From the NCBI GenBank assembly GCA_021803085.1, contig JAJZMD010000146.1, positions 38,039 through 102,038 of the forward strand: a stretch of DNA of 64,000 nt. The letters run 5' to 3'. Numbering within the stretch: the stretch's first letter is position 1; every line of letters starts with the position of its first letter. The translations under genes were made by a program, and so were the position numbers. Under the pieces are notes generated by a model. It did not search any database. It worked only from the letters and a program-made list of their open reading frames with translations, and had not been told where the DNA came from. This DNA comes from Actinomycetes bacterium. GTDB taxonomy: Bacteria > Actinomycetota > Acidimicrobiia > Acidimicrobiales > RAAP-2. This document shows, in pieces, positions 54,427 through 62,609 of the stretch.

Positions 54427-56178
54427 CTATCCCACCTCCTCGAGCTGCCGGAGCACGGCGGCGCTGATCGAGTCCTCGGTCATCTCCTCCCCTTGCAGCT
54501 CGCCGGATTCGCGACCTCGCGACACGATCACGACACGATGGCACACCTCCTCGAGCTCGGCGAAGTCGGTGGTGACCCACACGACAGCCATCGCAGCGGC
54601 GTCGGCGGCACGTCGCACGATCCGGTAGATGTCCTGGCGCGCACCGACGTCGACGCCCTGGGTCGGCTCGTGCGCGATCAGCAACCTGGGTCCAGCGAGG
54701 AGCCACTTCGCGAGCAGCAGCTTCTGCTGGTTGCCACCCGAGAGCGCACTCGCTCGCACGTCGACGCGTGGCGGCTTGATCCCGAAGTCGACGACCCCCT
54801 TCTTGGCGATCTCGACGAGCTCGTCGCGGCGGAACACCCCACGTCTGAAGGAGTCGTCTTGCACGAGCATCACCATGTTCTCCCAGACGGTGAGCTCGAG
54901 GCCGAGCCCGAACTGCTTGCGGTCCGCCGGGATCAACGCGAGGTGCGCGCGGACCGCCTGGCTGGGCGAGAGGTGCGGGATCGAGAGGACCTCGCCGCCG
55001 ATCTCGAGCGTGCCGGCTGTCGCCGCCTCGGAGCCGAACAGCAGGTACGGGACGTCTTCGGCCCCGGAGCCGATGAGGCCCGCGAGGCCGACGATCTCGC
55101 CGGGAGCGAGCGCGAAGGAGAGATCGCGGAGGCGCCCGCCGGTCAGACCTTCGATCCTGATCGCGCGCTCGCTGCGAGGCGGTCCCGGCGCGGCCGCGAC
55201 CGCCGGCGCGGCCCGCTCCGCCACCCCGGCCCGCTCCGCCACCCCGGCCACCGGTCGGCTCGCCGCCCCGCCGACGGTCCGCGCGTCCTCGGGCTCTTCG
55301 GTCCCTTCCGTTCGTGAGCTCGCCCTGCGGGGCGTCGCGGAGCCGACGATCAGGTCGACGAGGTCGTCCTCGTCGAAGTCGCCACGGAGCACCTCGGCGA
55401 CCTTGCGCCCGTCGCGGAGCACCACGGTCCGGTCCGCGATCTCCCGGACCGCGGCGAGGTCGTGCGAGACGAACAGGACGCTGCCGCCCAGGTTCACGAG
55501 CGTCCTGATCAGGTCGAAGAGGAAGCGGACGTCCTCTTCGGGGAGGAAGACGGTGGGCTCGTCCAGGACCATGATCGACGAGTGGCCCCCGCTGGTCTGC
55601 TGGAACCGACGGAGATCGTGGGCCGATCGGACGATCGCGAGGCGGGCCTGGTGGACCGGCGCGAGATCGCGGACACGGGCGTCGAGCGCGAGCGAGACCT
55701 CGTAGAGCCCGAGGACGCGCGCTGCCTCCTTCCGCTCCCGCCGCCACCAGATCGGCGACCAGGCACCGAGCCCGTGGCGGACACGAGAGCTGAGGTTCAG
55801 GTTCTCGAGCACCGTCATGCCGCCGTTCAGTCCGAGGTCCTGGTAGACGAAGCTCAGACCGATCTCGCCCGCCATGCCGGGGGGAACCGGCAGCGGGAGG
55901 TCGACGCCGTCGATGGACAGCTCGCCGCCCGGCTCGGGCTCGTGGTACCCCGAGAGGATCTTCACGAGCGTGGACTTCCCGGACCCGTTCTGGCCCACCA
56001 GCGCCACGACCTCACCCCGGTTGATCGTGAGGTCGACCCCGTCGAGCGCCCTCGTGCGGTCGAAGGACTTGGAGATCTGCTTGGCCACGAGCGCCGGCGT
56101 CTCTGCACGCCCGGGCACGTCCCGCCCGTGCCGCTCCGGAGAGGACACGCCGTCTCGGCCGTCGAACTGCTCGCTCAT
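54427..56178 (-). CDS. Sugar-type ABC transporter double ATPase (RbsA family)
   Basis: A 583-residue protein with two ABC domains. The N-terminal one has Walker A VGQNGSGKSTLVKIL and a degenerate signature (PVHQARLAIVRS); the C-terminal one has a degenerate Walker A (GLIGSGAED) but an intact LSGGNQQKLLLAKWL, as usual in RbsA. An Ala/Val/Glu-rich linker containing repeated GVAERA lies between. It powers import with the permease and the binding protein. The gene follows the binding protein after a strong hairpin. Confidence 0.88.
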   Translation of the reverse strand: MSEQFDGRDGVSSPERHGRDVPGRAETPALVAKQISKSFDRTRALDGVDLTINRGEVVALVGQNGSGKSTLVKILSGYHEPEPGGELSIDGVDLPLPVPPGMAGEIGLSFVYQDLGLNGGMTVLENLNLSSRVRHGLGAWSPIWWRRERKEAARVLGLYEVSLALDARVRDLAPVHQARLAIVRSAHDLRRFQQTSGGHSSIMVLDEPTVFLPEEDVRFLFDLIRTLVNLGGSVLFVSHDLAAVREIADRTVVLRDGRKVAEVLRGDFDEDDLVDLIVGSATPRRASSRTEGTEEPEDARTVGGAASRPVAGVAERAGVAERAAPAVAAAPGPPRSERAIRIEGLTGGRLRDLSFALAPGEIVGLAGLIGSGAEDVPYLLFGSEAATAGTLEIGGEVLSIPHLSPSQAVRAHLALIPADRKQFGLGLELTVWENMVMLVQDDSFRRGVFRRDELVEIAKKGVVDFGIKPPRVDVRASALSGGNQQKLLLAKWLLAGPRLLIAHEPTQGVDVGARQDIYRIVRRAADAAAMAVVWVTTDFAELEEVCHRVVIVSRGRESGELQGEEMTEDSISAAVLRQLEEVG

Positions 56179-56216
56179 GCCACTCGTCGCGCCGGGGCTT
56201 CGTGCCCACCCTGCGG

Positions 56217-56251
56217 GTCCGGAGGAAGGCGCCGGGCGCCCTCCTCCGGAC
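56217..56251 (-). promoter_or_regulatory. Intergenic hairpin between binding-protein and ATPase genes
   Basis: GTCCGGAGGA (56217-56226) and TCCTCCGGAC (56242-56251) form a perfect ten-base stem, extended inward by a GGCGC/GCGCC pairing. No T-tract follows on the minus strand. Such hairpins often keep binding-protein mRNA in excess over the transporter genes by protecting its 3' end or attenuating transcription. Confidence 0.55.
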
Positions 56252-56260
56252 CTTTCGGGG

Positions 56261-57490
56261 TCAGCTCTTCGGCGTCAACGCACCTGTGAGGGTGGCGGCC
56301 TTCAGCAAGGCTGCGCCCTTGAGTGGCTTCAGGCCGAGCATCTTGCGGAACTGGTTGACGAAGACGGTGCCGAAGCCGCCGGACCTGAGGACTGTCGCCA
56401 CGTTCTGCGGCGTGAGCAGCCGGCGGGGACCTGTGAACTTCGCGACCGGCAGCGCCGGCAGCCCGAGGAGCACTCGAGCCGTCTGGATCACGTCCTCGTA
56501 CCCGCACCAGACCACGCCTTCTTCGATCTGGCCCGCGACGACGGTGTGGCCGACGCCCTTCGACTGGTCCACGAGGTAGGCGGTGCCGCCGCCGTACCCC
56601 ATGTACGTCTTCACGGACGTTGTGCGGTGCACGCCCTTGACGCCCGCGAGCACGCCTGTCAGCTCGCCGGTGAACTGGTCGAAGATGACCGTCGCCTTCG
56701 GAGCGCGGAGCAGCGCGGACTCGACCGCGCTCGACAGCGTCGTGAACCAGGTTGTCACCTCGGCTGTGATGACTGTGTACGTGCAGCGCGGGCAGAGCTT
56801 CTTCAGCTCTGTGAGCAGCGCGGCCAAGGCGGGTGGTGAGGTGCCGACGGCCTTCGACTCGATGATGATGGACTGGAACGGCTTCCCGTGGTGCTCGTAG
56901 ACGGCCTGCTCCACCCCGTTCCTCGCGACGAGGCCCAGTGTTGTGTTGAGGGAACCGTCGAGATGAGCCACCTTGTCCGCCTTCAGCGTGCTTCCCCAGC
57001 CGACGACCTTCAGCCCTGCCTTCTCCGCCCTGGCGATCTCCGGCACGATCTCTGTCGCGCTGAAGTCGCACTCGTAGAGGATGGCCTTGTAACCCTGGGC
57101 GATCGCGTCGTTGGCCGCCGTCGTGAGTGTCGTCACGGAGCCCTTGGTGGAGAAGACGGTCGGCTTCATCCCGGCGGCCGAGAACAGGCTCGCCGCCGCC
57201 TTGCCCATCTCTGTGCACGCCTGGAGCTCGCTGTCTCCGGGCACGACCATGACCTTCTCGCCCTTCAGATGTGCGGCGTTGGCGAGCACGCCGCCGTAGT
57301 AGGGGATGCCCTTGAACGGCGGCAGCGACTCGAGCGCCTTCACCTGCTGCCCGAGCGCCTTGAGTGTCACCCCCGGCGTCGCGCGGGTGGAAGCCCCCAC
57401 CATCGGGGCGAGTCCCGCCGCCAGCATCATCGCCGCGCCGACCGCGATGCCCGAGAGCAACTTCGGCCGCAGGACGACTCCTTTTCTCAT
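56261..57490 (-). CDS. ABC transporter substrate-binding protein (ribose-type, periplasmic-binding fold)
   Basis: A 409-residue exported binding protein. The N-terminus is a signal peptide (LSGIAVGAAMMLAAGLAPMVGAS) with no lipobox cysteine. Mature features resemble the ribose-binding family: VMVVPGDSELQACTEMGKAA, AIAQGYKAILYECDFSATE and VVGWGSTL. GGGGGGAAG lies six bases before the ATG. Its position ahead of RbsA- and RbsC-type genes and a CoA-transferase suggests capture of an organic acid or sugar-like molecule, not confirmed. Confidence 0.85.
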   Translation of the reverse strand: MRKGVVLRPKLLSGIAVGAAMMLAAGLAPMVGASTRATPGVTLKALGQQVKALESLPPFKGIPYYGGVLANAAHLKGEKVMVVPGDSELQACTEMGKAAASLFSAAGMKPTVFSTKGSVTTLTTAANDAIAQGYKAILYECDFSATEIVPEIARAEKAGLKVVGWGSTLKADKVAHLDGSLNTTLGLVARNGVEQAVYEHHGKPFQSIIIESKAVGTSPPALAALLTELKKLCPRCTYTVITAEVTTWFTTLSSAVESALLRAPKATVIFDQFTGELTGVLAGVKGVHRTTSVKTYMGYGGGTAYLVDQSKGVGHTVVAGQIEEGVVWCGYEDVIQTARVLLGLPALPVAKFTGPRRLLTPQNVATVLRSGGFGTVFVNQFRKMLGLKPLKGAALLKAATLTGALTPKS

Positions 57491-57571
57491 GTCACTTCCC
57501 CCCTTTTGTCCGACCGTGTGGTCGCACGTGCCACGTCGCCGCTGCAGTTGAGTGCTGCGCCGTCGCCGGGC

Positions 57572-57580
57572 ACTATAGAT
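57572..57580. promoter_or_regulatory. AT-rich box in divergent region, possible -10 element
   Basis: ACTATAGAT stands out in a very GC-rich 248-base gap between the divergent binding-protein and UGSC genes. It could act as a -10 on either strand (TATAGAT forward, TATAGT reverse). A TTGAGT at 57548 is about 20 bases before the forward box, longer than normal, so orientation is unresolved. Confidence 0.28.
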
Positions 57581-57738
57581 CCGGAACGCAGCCGCGCGCC
57601 GACGGACCCGAACCGTACACGAGCCGCGGCGTTGACGGGCCGCGAGCTGCTCGTTACCCTCGGGAGCGCCCGGTCTGCGTCTCAGGACGGGCACGCGTCG
57701 GCGCCCGTGCCCGGCGGCGCCCAAGGAGGCGGACGGCC

Positions 57739-58290
57739 ATGGAATTCTTGCTGATGGACCCGACGGGCCAGCCCTCGAGCACCGAGGTCGCCCTGGCGCC
57801 GCGCCCTGCGGACCTGCGCCACAGGCGCCTCGGGCTCATCGACAACACGAAGGCCAACGCGGCCGAGCTGCTCGAGGCGGTTGCGGCGATCCTTCTCGAC
57901 GAGCTCGAGCCCGTCGAGATCGTCCGGCGGCGGGTGCCGGCGACCCTGCCCGCCCCCGACGAGCTGCTCGACGAGATCGCGAGCGAATGCGACCTCGTGA
58001 TCGAAGCGGTGGGTGATTGAGGGTCGTGCTCTGCGGCCAGTGTGGCCGACCTCATCTTGTTGGAGAAGCGCGGCGTCCCCGGTGCGGCGATCTGCACGGA
58101 GGCGCTGAGGGCGAGCGCTGACGCGATGGCGGCGATCCAGGGCGCTCCCGGCTACCGCTACGCGATCGTGCCCCATCCCGTCGGGAGCCTCGACGCCGAA
58201 GGCATCGAGGCGCACGCCAAGGTCGCGGCGCCCCAGGTGCTCGAGATCCTGCGCGGCGTCCCCAGGGCCGACGAGAGGGGCGGGCCGTGA
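57739..58290 (+). CDS. UGSC selenoprotein, copy 1 (in-frame TGA as selenocysteine)
   Basis: Reading TGA at 58018-58020 as selenocysteine gives a 183-residue protein. LLMDPTGQ starts it, GLIDNTKANAAELLEAV follows, selenocysteine 94 sits in [15 protein letters not shown], and ILLEKRGVPGAAICTEALR with IVPHPVGSL closes the family plan. AAGGAGG precedes the ATG by nine bases. Homology continues in the same frame across the TGA and a hairpin follows directly. The partner gene starts in the last codon. The Sec and Cys three residues apart (U-x-x-C) suggest a selenenylsulfide redox site. NCBI uses the name UGSC family (seleno)protein for such sequences; no biochemical role is established to my knowledge. 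Confidence 0.9.
58034..58048 (+). promoter_or_regulatory. Putative bacterial SECIS hairpin, UGSC copy 1
   Basis: CGGCC at 17-21 from the T of TGA pairs with GGCCG at 27-31; the loop is A-G-U-G-U with G23 and U24 exposed. These positions coincide with the SelB-binding G23-U24 of E. coli fdhF. The sequence also encodes the conserved Ala-Ala-Ser-Val-Ala, so RNA and protein constraints overlap. Confidence 0.72.
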
Positions 58291-59507
58291 CGGGTGCCGT
58301 CGGTGCCGGCGCCGGCGCGCCCGCCGGCGCCGGAGGCAAGGTCGACGTCGCCCCGCTCATAGAAGCGATCGAGGCCTGCTACGAGAACGGGTGGACCGAC
58401 GGCCTGCCGGTCGTCCCCCCGGCCCCCGCCCTCGTCGAGGCGTTCCTCGAGACGACCCGCCGCAGCCCGGACGAGGTGATCTGGCGGATGCCCCAGGTCT
58501 ACCGGTCCTGCACGGTGCAGCTCGCGGCGATCAACGCCGTCATGGCCGGCTGCCGCCCGGAGTACTTTCCCGTCGTGCTGGCCGCCTTGGAGGCGACGGT
58601 CGACGAGGGCTGGCCGGGGACGGGGGGCTGGCAGTCGACGACGGGCGGCGGACCGATCCACATCGTGAACGGCCCGGTCCGAAGCGCCCTCGGGTTCAAC
58701 TCGACGGGCAACGTCTTCGGGCCCGGCTTCCGGCCGAACGCGACCGTGGGGCGGGCGATCCGGCTCATCATCATGAACGTCTACGGGATCCGTCCTCACG
58801 AGCTCGACCAGTCCACCCAGGGGACGCCGAGCAAGTACACCTGCTGCATCGCCGAGAACGAGGAGGAGAGCCCCTGGGCCCCGCTCCACGTGGACCTCGG
58901 GTTCTCGCCCGAGGAGAGCGCCGTCTCGGCGATGCACATCCGCAGCTGCGAGTTCGTCGACAACCGTCTCAGCGCGAGAGCCGAGCACCTCCTCGGCGAC
59001 ATCGCCGACACGATCGGGAGGACCGGAACGGTGATCCGGCCCTCCAAGCGCTGCCTCGTCGTCCTCGGCCCCGAGCATGCGCAGGCGATCGCCGCCGGCG
59101 GCTTCTCGAAGGCCGACGTGAAGGCCTACCTGGTCGAGCACGCCGGCAGGAGGGCCTCCGACCTGCGGCCAGCGGGCAAGGACGGCGTCAGGGTCCACCG
59201 AAGCGACGGCGACGCCGCGGCGCACGGATCCAGGCACGAGCGGTCCCGCCCCGCCACCGAAGAGGAGGCTGCCGAGGCCGGCGACGCCTGGGTGCCCATG
59301 GTGGACTCCCCCGACGACCTGGTCGTCGTCGTCGCGGGCGCCCGAAATGCAGGCATCTCGGCCGTCTGCCACACGCTCGGATTCCCGAAGAACGTTCCCG
59401 GGAGGGCCCCCGTCGAGGTCCCGAGCCAGTCCGCCGCTGCCCGTCAGCCGGGCGCCACGTCGACGACGGCGCGTCCCACGATCTCTCCGCGGTCCAACGC
59501 CTCGTAG
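58287..59507 (+). CDS. UGSC-associated partner protein, copy 4 (unknown function)
   Basis: A 406-residue member of the four-copy family. It has a short Gly/Ala repeat at the start, then YENGWTDGLPVVPPAPA, MAGCRPEYFPVVLA, STTGGGP with VNGPVRSALGFNSTGN, VFGPGFRPNATVGRA, HELDQSTQGTPSKYTCCIAENEEESPWAPLHVD, GPEHAQAIA, and DDLVVVVAGARNAGIS near residue 355. The GTG overlaps the selenoprotein stop (GTGA). Its last 21 codons overlap the 3' end of the oppositely oriented alcohol dehydrogenase gene, so its poorly conserved tail may be a by-product of that overlap. Function unknown. Confidence 0.73.
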   Translation: MTGAVGAGAGAPAGAGGKVDVAPLIEAIEACYENGWTDGLPVVPPAPALVEAFLETTRRSPDEVIWRMPQVYRSCTVQLAAINAVMAGCRPEYFPVVLAALEATVDEGWPGTGGWQSTTGGGPIHIVNGPVRSALGFNSTGNVFGPGFRPNATVGRAIRLIIMNVYGIRPHELDQSTQGTPSKYTCCIAENEEESPWAPLHVDLGFSPEESAVSAMHIRSCEFVDNRLSARAEHLLGDIADTIGRTGTVIRPSKRCLVVLGPEHAQAIAAGGFSKADVKAYLVEHAGRRASDLRPAGKDGVRVHRSDGDAAAHGSRHERSRPATEEEAAEAGDAWVPMVDSPDDLVVVVAGARNAGISAVCHTLGFPKNVPGRAPVEVPSQSAAARQPGATSTTARPTISPRSNAS

Positions 59508-60550
59508 GCGGCGCCGGCCTCGTCCAGCCCGAACCGGCGCGACACCATCGCCTGCGGCCTGAGGACGCCACGTTCGACGAGACGGAGCAGAGCCGGCATG
59601 TCGGTGCGGGGCCGGCCCCCGTAGGAGCCCAGGATCCGGAGCTTGCGGCGGGGCAGCCGGGACAGGTCGACCTGGCCGGTCGTGCCGGCGGGCGCGATGC
59701 CGATGACCACCACCGCGCCGCCGTCGTCGGCCATGCCGCACGCGGCGGCGAAGGTCTCCGGGCTGCCGAGCGCCTCGAACGCGACCGCCACCCCCCGCCC
59801 TTTCGTGATGGCGCGGACCGCGTCGACCGGGTCGGCGGCGCGGGCGTCGACCGTGTGCGTCGCGCCGAGCGCCTCCGCGGCCTTCAGCTTCTCTGCGCTC
59901 ACGTCCACGGCGATGATCCGCGCGGCGCCGTAGACGAGCGCCAGCTGGATGATCGCGGACCCGACCCCTCCGACGGCCACCACTGCGACGTCGTCACCGG
60001 GCCGTACGGCGCCGACGCGGTGCACGGCGCCGTACGCGGTCAGCATGCTGCACCCCAAGATCGCGACGTCACCCAAGGGCAGCCCCTCGGGCACACCGAA
60101 GACGTCGGTCGCCGGCACGACGCAGCGCTCGGCCAGACCGCCCATGGAGTACATGGCCACCGGCGTGCCGTCGGTGCGCCGGTACCGCGTGCGCCCGTCG
60201 TACAGCGTCCCGCGCAACCGGTTGAAGTTGAAGAACGTCTCGCACAGATCCTCGGCGCCCCGGACGCAGTGACGGCACCAGCCGCAGGGCATGATGAAGC
60301 TGGCCACCACGCGGTCGCCGACTGCGACGGTCTCCACCCCCGGCCCCACGGCCGAGACAGTGCCCGACACCTCGTGCCCGAGCACCGCCGGCGTCGGGAA
60401 GGCGACTTCCCCCTTCATCACGTGCAGATCCGTGTGGCACACCCCGCACACCGTGGTCGAGACCAGCACCTCACCGGGGCCGGGGGCCGGCTCTGCGAGC
60501 TCCTCGATCCGGAGAGGGCGACCGGGGGCCTCCAGCACGGCTGCACGCAT
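59444..60550 (-). CDS. Zinc-dependent alcohol dehydrogenase
   Basis: A 368-residue MDR dehydrogenase. Catalytic ligands are seen in TVCGVCHTDLH and GHEVSG, structural cysteines in CGWCRHCVRGAEDLC and the cofactor loop GGVGSAIIQ. It is the fourth zinc MDR enzyme in the window. The ATG at 60550 has GGGAGAC upstream. Its 3' end overlaps the convergent partner gene by 64 bases. Substrate unknown, but close association with a selenoprotein module matches the NDMA-type dehydrogenase beside the cysteine module. Confidence 0.85.
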   Translation of the reverse strand: MRAAVLEAPGRPLRIEELAEPAPGPGEVLVSTTVCGVCHTDLHVMKGEVAFPTPAVLGHEVSGTVSAVGPGVETVAVGDRVVASFIMPCGWCRHCVRGAEDLCETFFNFNRLRGTLYDGRTRYRRTDGTPVAMYSMGGLAERCVVPATDVFGVPEGLPLGDVAILGCSMLTAYGAVHRVGAVRPGDDVAVVAVGGVGSAIIQLALVYGAARIIAVDVSAEKLKAAEALGATHTVDARAADPVDAVRAITKGRGVAVAFEALGSPETFAAACGMADDGGAVVVIGIAPAGTTGQVDLSRLPRRKLRILGSYGGRPRTDMPALLRLVERGVLRPQAMVSRRFGLDEAGAAYEALDRGEIVGRAVVDVAPG

Positions 60551-60977
60551 CGGTGTCTCCCTTCCTCTTCCTTCTCGTTCCTTCTCGTTCCTTCCCGTCC
60601 GCCGTCGAGACGACCCGTGCGAAGGCCGCCGACGACCCCGAGCCCGGTGCGGCGCCCGGCTCGGGTCCTCCTCACCACTATCATTGCCGCCGACACGTCC
60701 AGCGCACCGGCCCACGGGCTTTGGTCGTTCCTCGCCGCCACGGCACGTCAGGGGACGGGTCCGCGGGCCCCTCGAGGCTCCGACCGGGTTCCCGACCGCT
60801 CGCCGCACGCGAGGCCGTCACGAGGAGAGCGCAACATGGGGATCCAGGTCCGGCGCACGCAGCGGCACGAAGGGCGGCTCCGCGTTGTCCAGCGGTGACG
60901 ACGTCGTCCGCCGCGCCGGTGCGCACCGGCACGGCGCGGCGGCCCACGACCATCGCCTCCCGGCACTGCCCGAGCAG
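60551..60977. other. Longest gene-free stretch, divergent promoter region
   Basis: This 427-base interval separates the alcohol dehydrogenase from citramalate synthase. A pyrimidine tract with repeats of TTCCTTCTCG lies at about 60559-60598 next to the dehydrogenase start. A 20-codon open reading frame with a good ribosome site lies at 60836-60898. No tRNA, riboswitch fold or long inverted repeat was recognised. Confidence 0.6.
60836..60898 (+). CDS. Possible 20-residue leader ORF before citramalate synthase
   Basis: ATG at 60836 lies behind GAGGAGAG and opens a 20-codon frame ending at TGA 60898, in a frame different from the citramalate synthase. It contains one Ile, one Leu and three Val codons, not a run, so classical branched-chain attenuation is only a possibility. 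It might instead be the true N-terminus cut off by a frameshift. Confidence 0.2.
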   Translation: MGIQVRRTQRHEGRLRVVQR

Positions 60978-62546
60978 GTGGACATCTTCGACACGACCTT
61001 GCGCGACGGCAGCCAGCAAGAAGGGCTCTCGCTCACGGTGGACGACAAGCTGCGGGTCGCCGAGCAGCTCGACCACCTGGGCGTCGCCTACATCGAAGGT
61101 GGATGGCCGGGCGCGAACCCGAAGGACGACGAGTTCTTCGTCCGTGCACGCACCGAGCTGCACCTGTCGACGGCGACGCTCGTCGCCTTCGGCTCGACGA
61201 GACGGGCGGGCGTGCGCGCCCAGGACGACCAGGTGCTCGGCCGGCTGGTGGCCGCAGGGGCGCCCGTGGCGTGCATCGTGGCCAAGAGCTGGGACCGCCA
61301 CGTGGAAGAGGCGCTGCGAACCACCTTGGACGAGGCGATCGCCATGGTCGGCGACTCGGTCCGCCACCTTCGTGACCACGGGCTGTCGGTGTTCGTGGAC
61401 GCCGAGCACTTCTTCGACGGGTGGCGCCATGACCGGGACTTCGCCCTGCGCGTGCTCGCATCGGCCGAGGAGGCGGGCGCAGAGGCGCTCGTGCTGTGCG
61501 ACACGAACGGCGGGTCCCTGCCCGACCAGGTAGGGGAGGCCGTGGCCGACGTGCGCCGCGCCACCAGCGCGAAGCTCGGCATCCACTGCCACAACGACGC
61601 GGGGTGCGCCGTCGCCAACTCGCTCGTCGCAGTCGAGGCCGGCGTCACCCAGGTGCAGGGCTGCGTCAACGGCTACGGGGAGCGCGCGGGCAACGCCGAC
61701 CTCTCCGCCGCCATCCCGAACCTGAGCCTGAAGCTCGGGATCCGGGTGCTTCCAGAGGGGCGGCTCGAGCGCCTCGCTCCGGTCTCCCACCACATCGCCG
61801 AGCTCGTGAACATCGTGCCCTCCGCGCAGCAGCCGTACGTGGGCGCGTCCGTGTTCGCGCACAAGGGAGGGCTGCACGCGAGCGCCGTCGCGAGACGGCG
61901 CGACCTCTACGAGCACATCGACCCCGAGCTGGTGGGGAACGGCACGCGGGTGGTCGTCTCGGAGATGGCGGGGCGCGCGACCCTCGCCATGAAGGCGGAC
62001 GAGCTCGGGCTCGACCTCGACGGTGAGGTCCTCAGCCGAGTGCTCGACGAGCTCAAGCGCCTCGAGCACGAGGGCTACCACTTCGAGGTGGCGGACGGTT
62101 CTCTCGAGCTCCTGCTGCGCCGGGCCGGCGGTTGGACCCCGGACTTCTTCAAGGTCGAGTCCTACCGCGTCATCAGCGACCACCGTGACGCGGCTTCCGG
62201 CGAGGTCCTCACCACCGAGGCGACCGTCAAGGTCCACGTCGGCGAGGACCGCATCGTGGCGACGGCCGAAGGGAACGGTCCGGTCAACGCGCTCGACGCC
62301 GCGCTGCGCCAAGCAATCGGACCCCGCTTCCCGGCGCTCCACCGGGTCCGGCTGACCGACTACCGGGTGCGGGTGCTCGACACGGGGAAGGGCACCGGCG
62401 CGGTCACCCGCGTCCTCGTCGACACCGCCGACGACGAGCGCACCTGGACCACCATCGGCGTGTCCGAGAACATCATCGAGGCGAGCTGGCAGGCGCTCTA
62501 CGACGCCGTCGTGTACGCCCTGGTCCACGCGGACCTGGTCCGATGA
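60978..62546 (+). CDS. cimA: Citramalate synthase
   Basis: A 522-residue HMGL-like enzyme that condenses pyruvate with acetyl-CoA to (R)-citramalate, the threonine-independent route to isoleucine. VDIFDTTLRDGSQQEGLSLTVDDKL and GGWPGANPKDDEFF are typical of the longer citramalate synthase group, with HCHNDAGCAVANSL supplying metal ligands and GCVNGYGERAGNADL later. The C-terminal regulatory domain (TTEATVKVHV onward) is present. GTG at 60978 gives the expected start but has only a weak GAGCAG site, and an in-frame TTG lies about 30 codons upstream, so the start is uncertain. 2-isopropylmalate synthase is the main alternative. Confidence 0.85.
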   Translation: MDIFDTTLRDGSQQEGLSLTVDDKLRVAEQLDHLGVAYIEGGWPGANPKDDEFFVRARTELHLSTATLVAFGSTRRAGVRAQDDQVLGRLVAAGAPVACIVAKSWDRHVEEALRTTLDEAIAMVGDSVRHLRDHGLSVFVDAEHFFDGWRHDRDFALRVLASAEEAGAEALVLCDTNGGSLPDQVGEAVADVRRATSAKLGIHCHNDAGCAVANSLVAVEAGVTQVQGCVNGYGERAGNADLSAAIPNLSLKLGIRVLPEGRLERLAPVSHHIAELVNIVPSAQQPYVGASVFAHKGGLHASAVARRRDLYEHIDPELVGNGTRVVVSEMAGRATLAMKADELGLDLDGEVLSRVLDELKRLEHEGYHFEVADGSLELLLRRAGGWTPDFFKVESYRVISDHRDAASGEVLTTEATVKVHVGEDRIVATAEGNGPVNALDAALRQAIGPRFPALHRVRLTDYRVRVLDTGKGTGAVTRVLVDTADDERTWTTIGVSENIIEASWQALYDAVVYALVHADLVR

Positions 62547-62591
62547 GCCGTCCGCCGGCCCTCCGGGTCGTCGGCCGAGGCGACGGGCGCC

Positions 62592-62609
62592 GGCCGTGCA
62601 GGCACGGCC
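62592..62609. terminator. Hairpin between convergent citramalate synthase and aminotransferase genes
   Basis: GGCCGTGC, two bases, GCACGGCC form an eight-base stem ending at the base next to the aminotransferase stop. The 63-base convergent gap makes it a plausible shared terminator. There is no T-tract on either strand. Confidence 0.42.

Noticed and set aside
51448..55317. A 1289-codon open frame on the plus strand across the CoA-transferase and transporter genes
   Set aside because: It is antisense to three well-recognised genes. Its Arg/Asp/His/Val-rich composition is typical of shadow frames in GC-rich DNA and it shows no domain.
57491..57738. tRNA-Sec or selenium machinery near the selenoprotein genes
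   Set aside because: No long-variable-arm tRNA and no SelA, SelB or SelD-like protein could be found here or elsewhere in the window.
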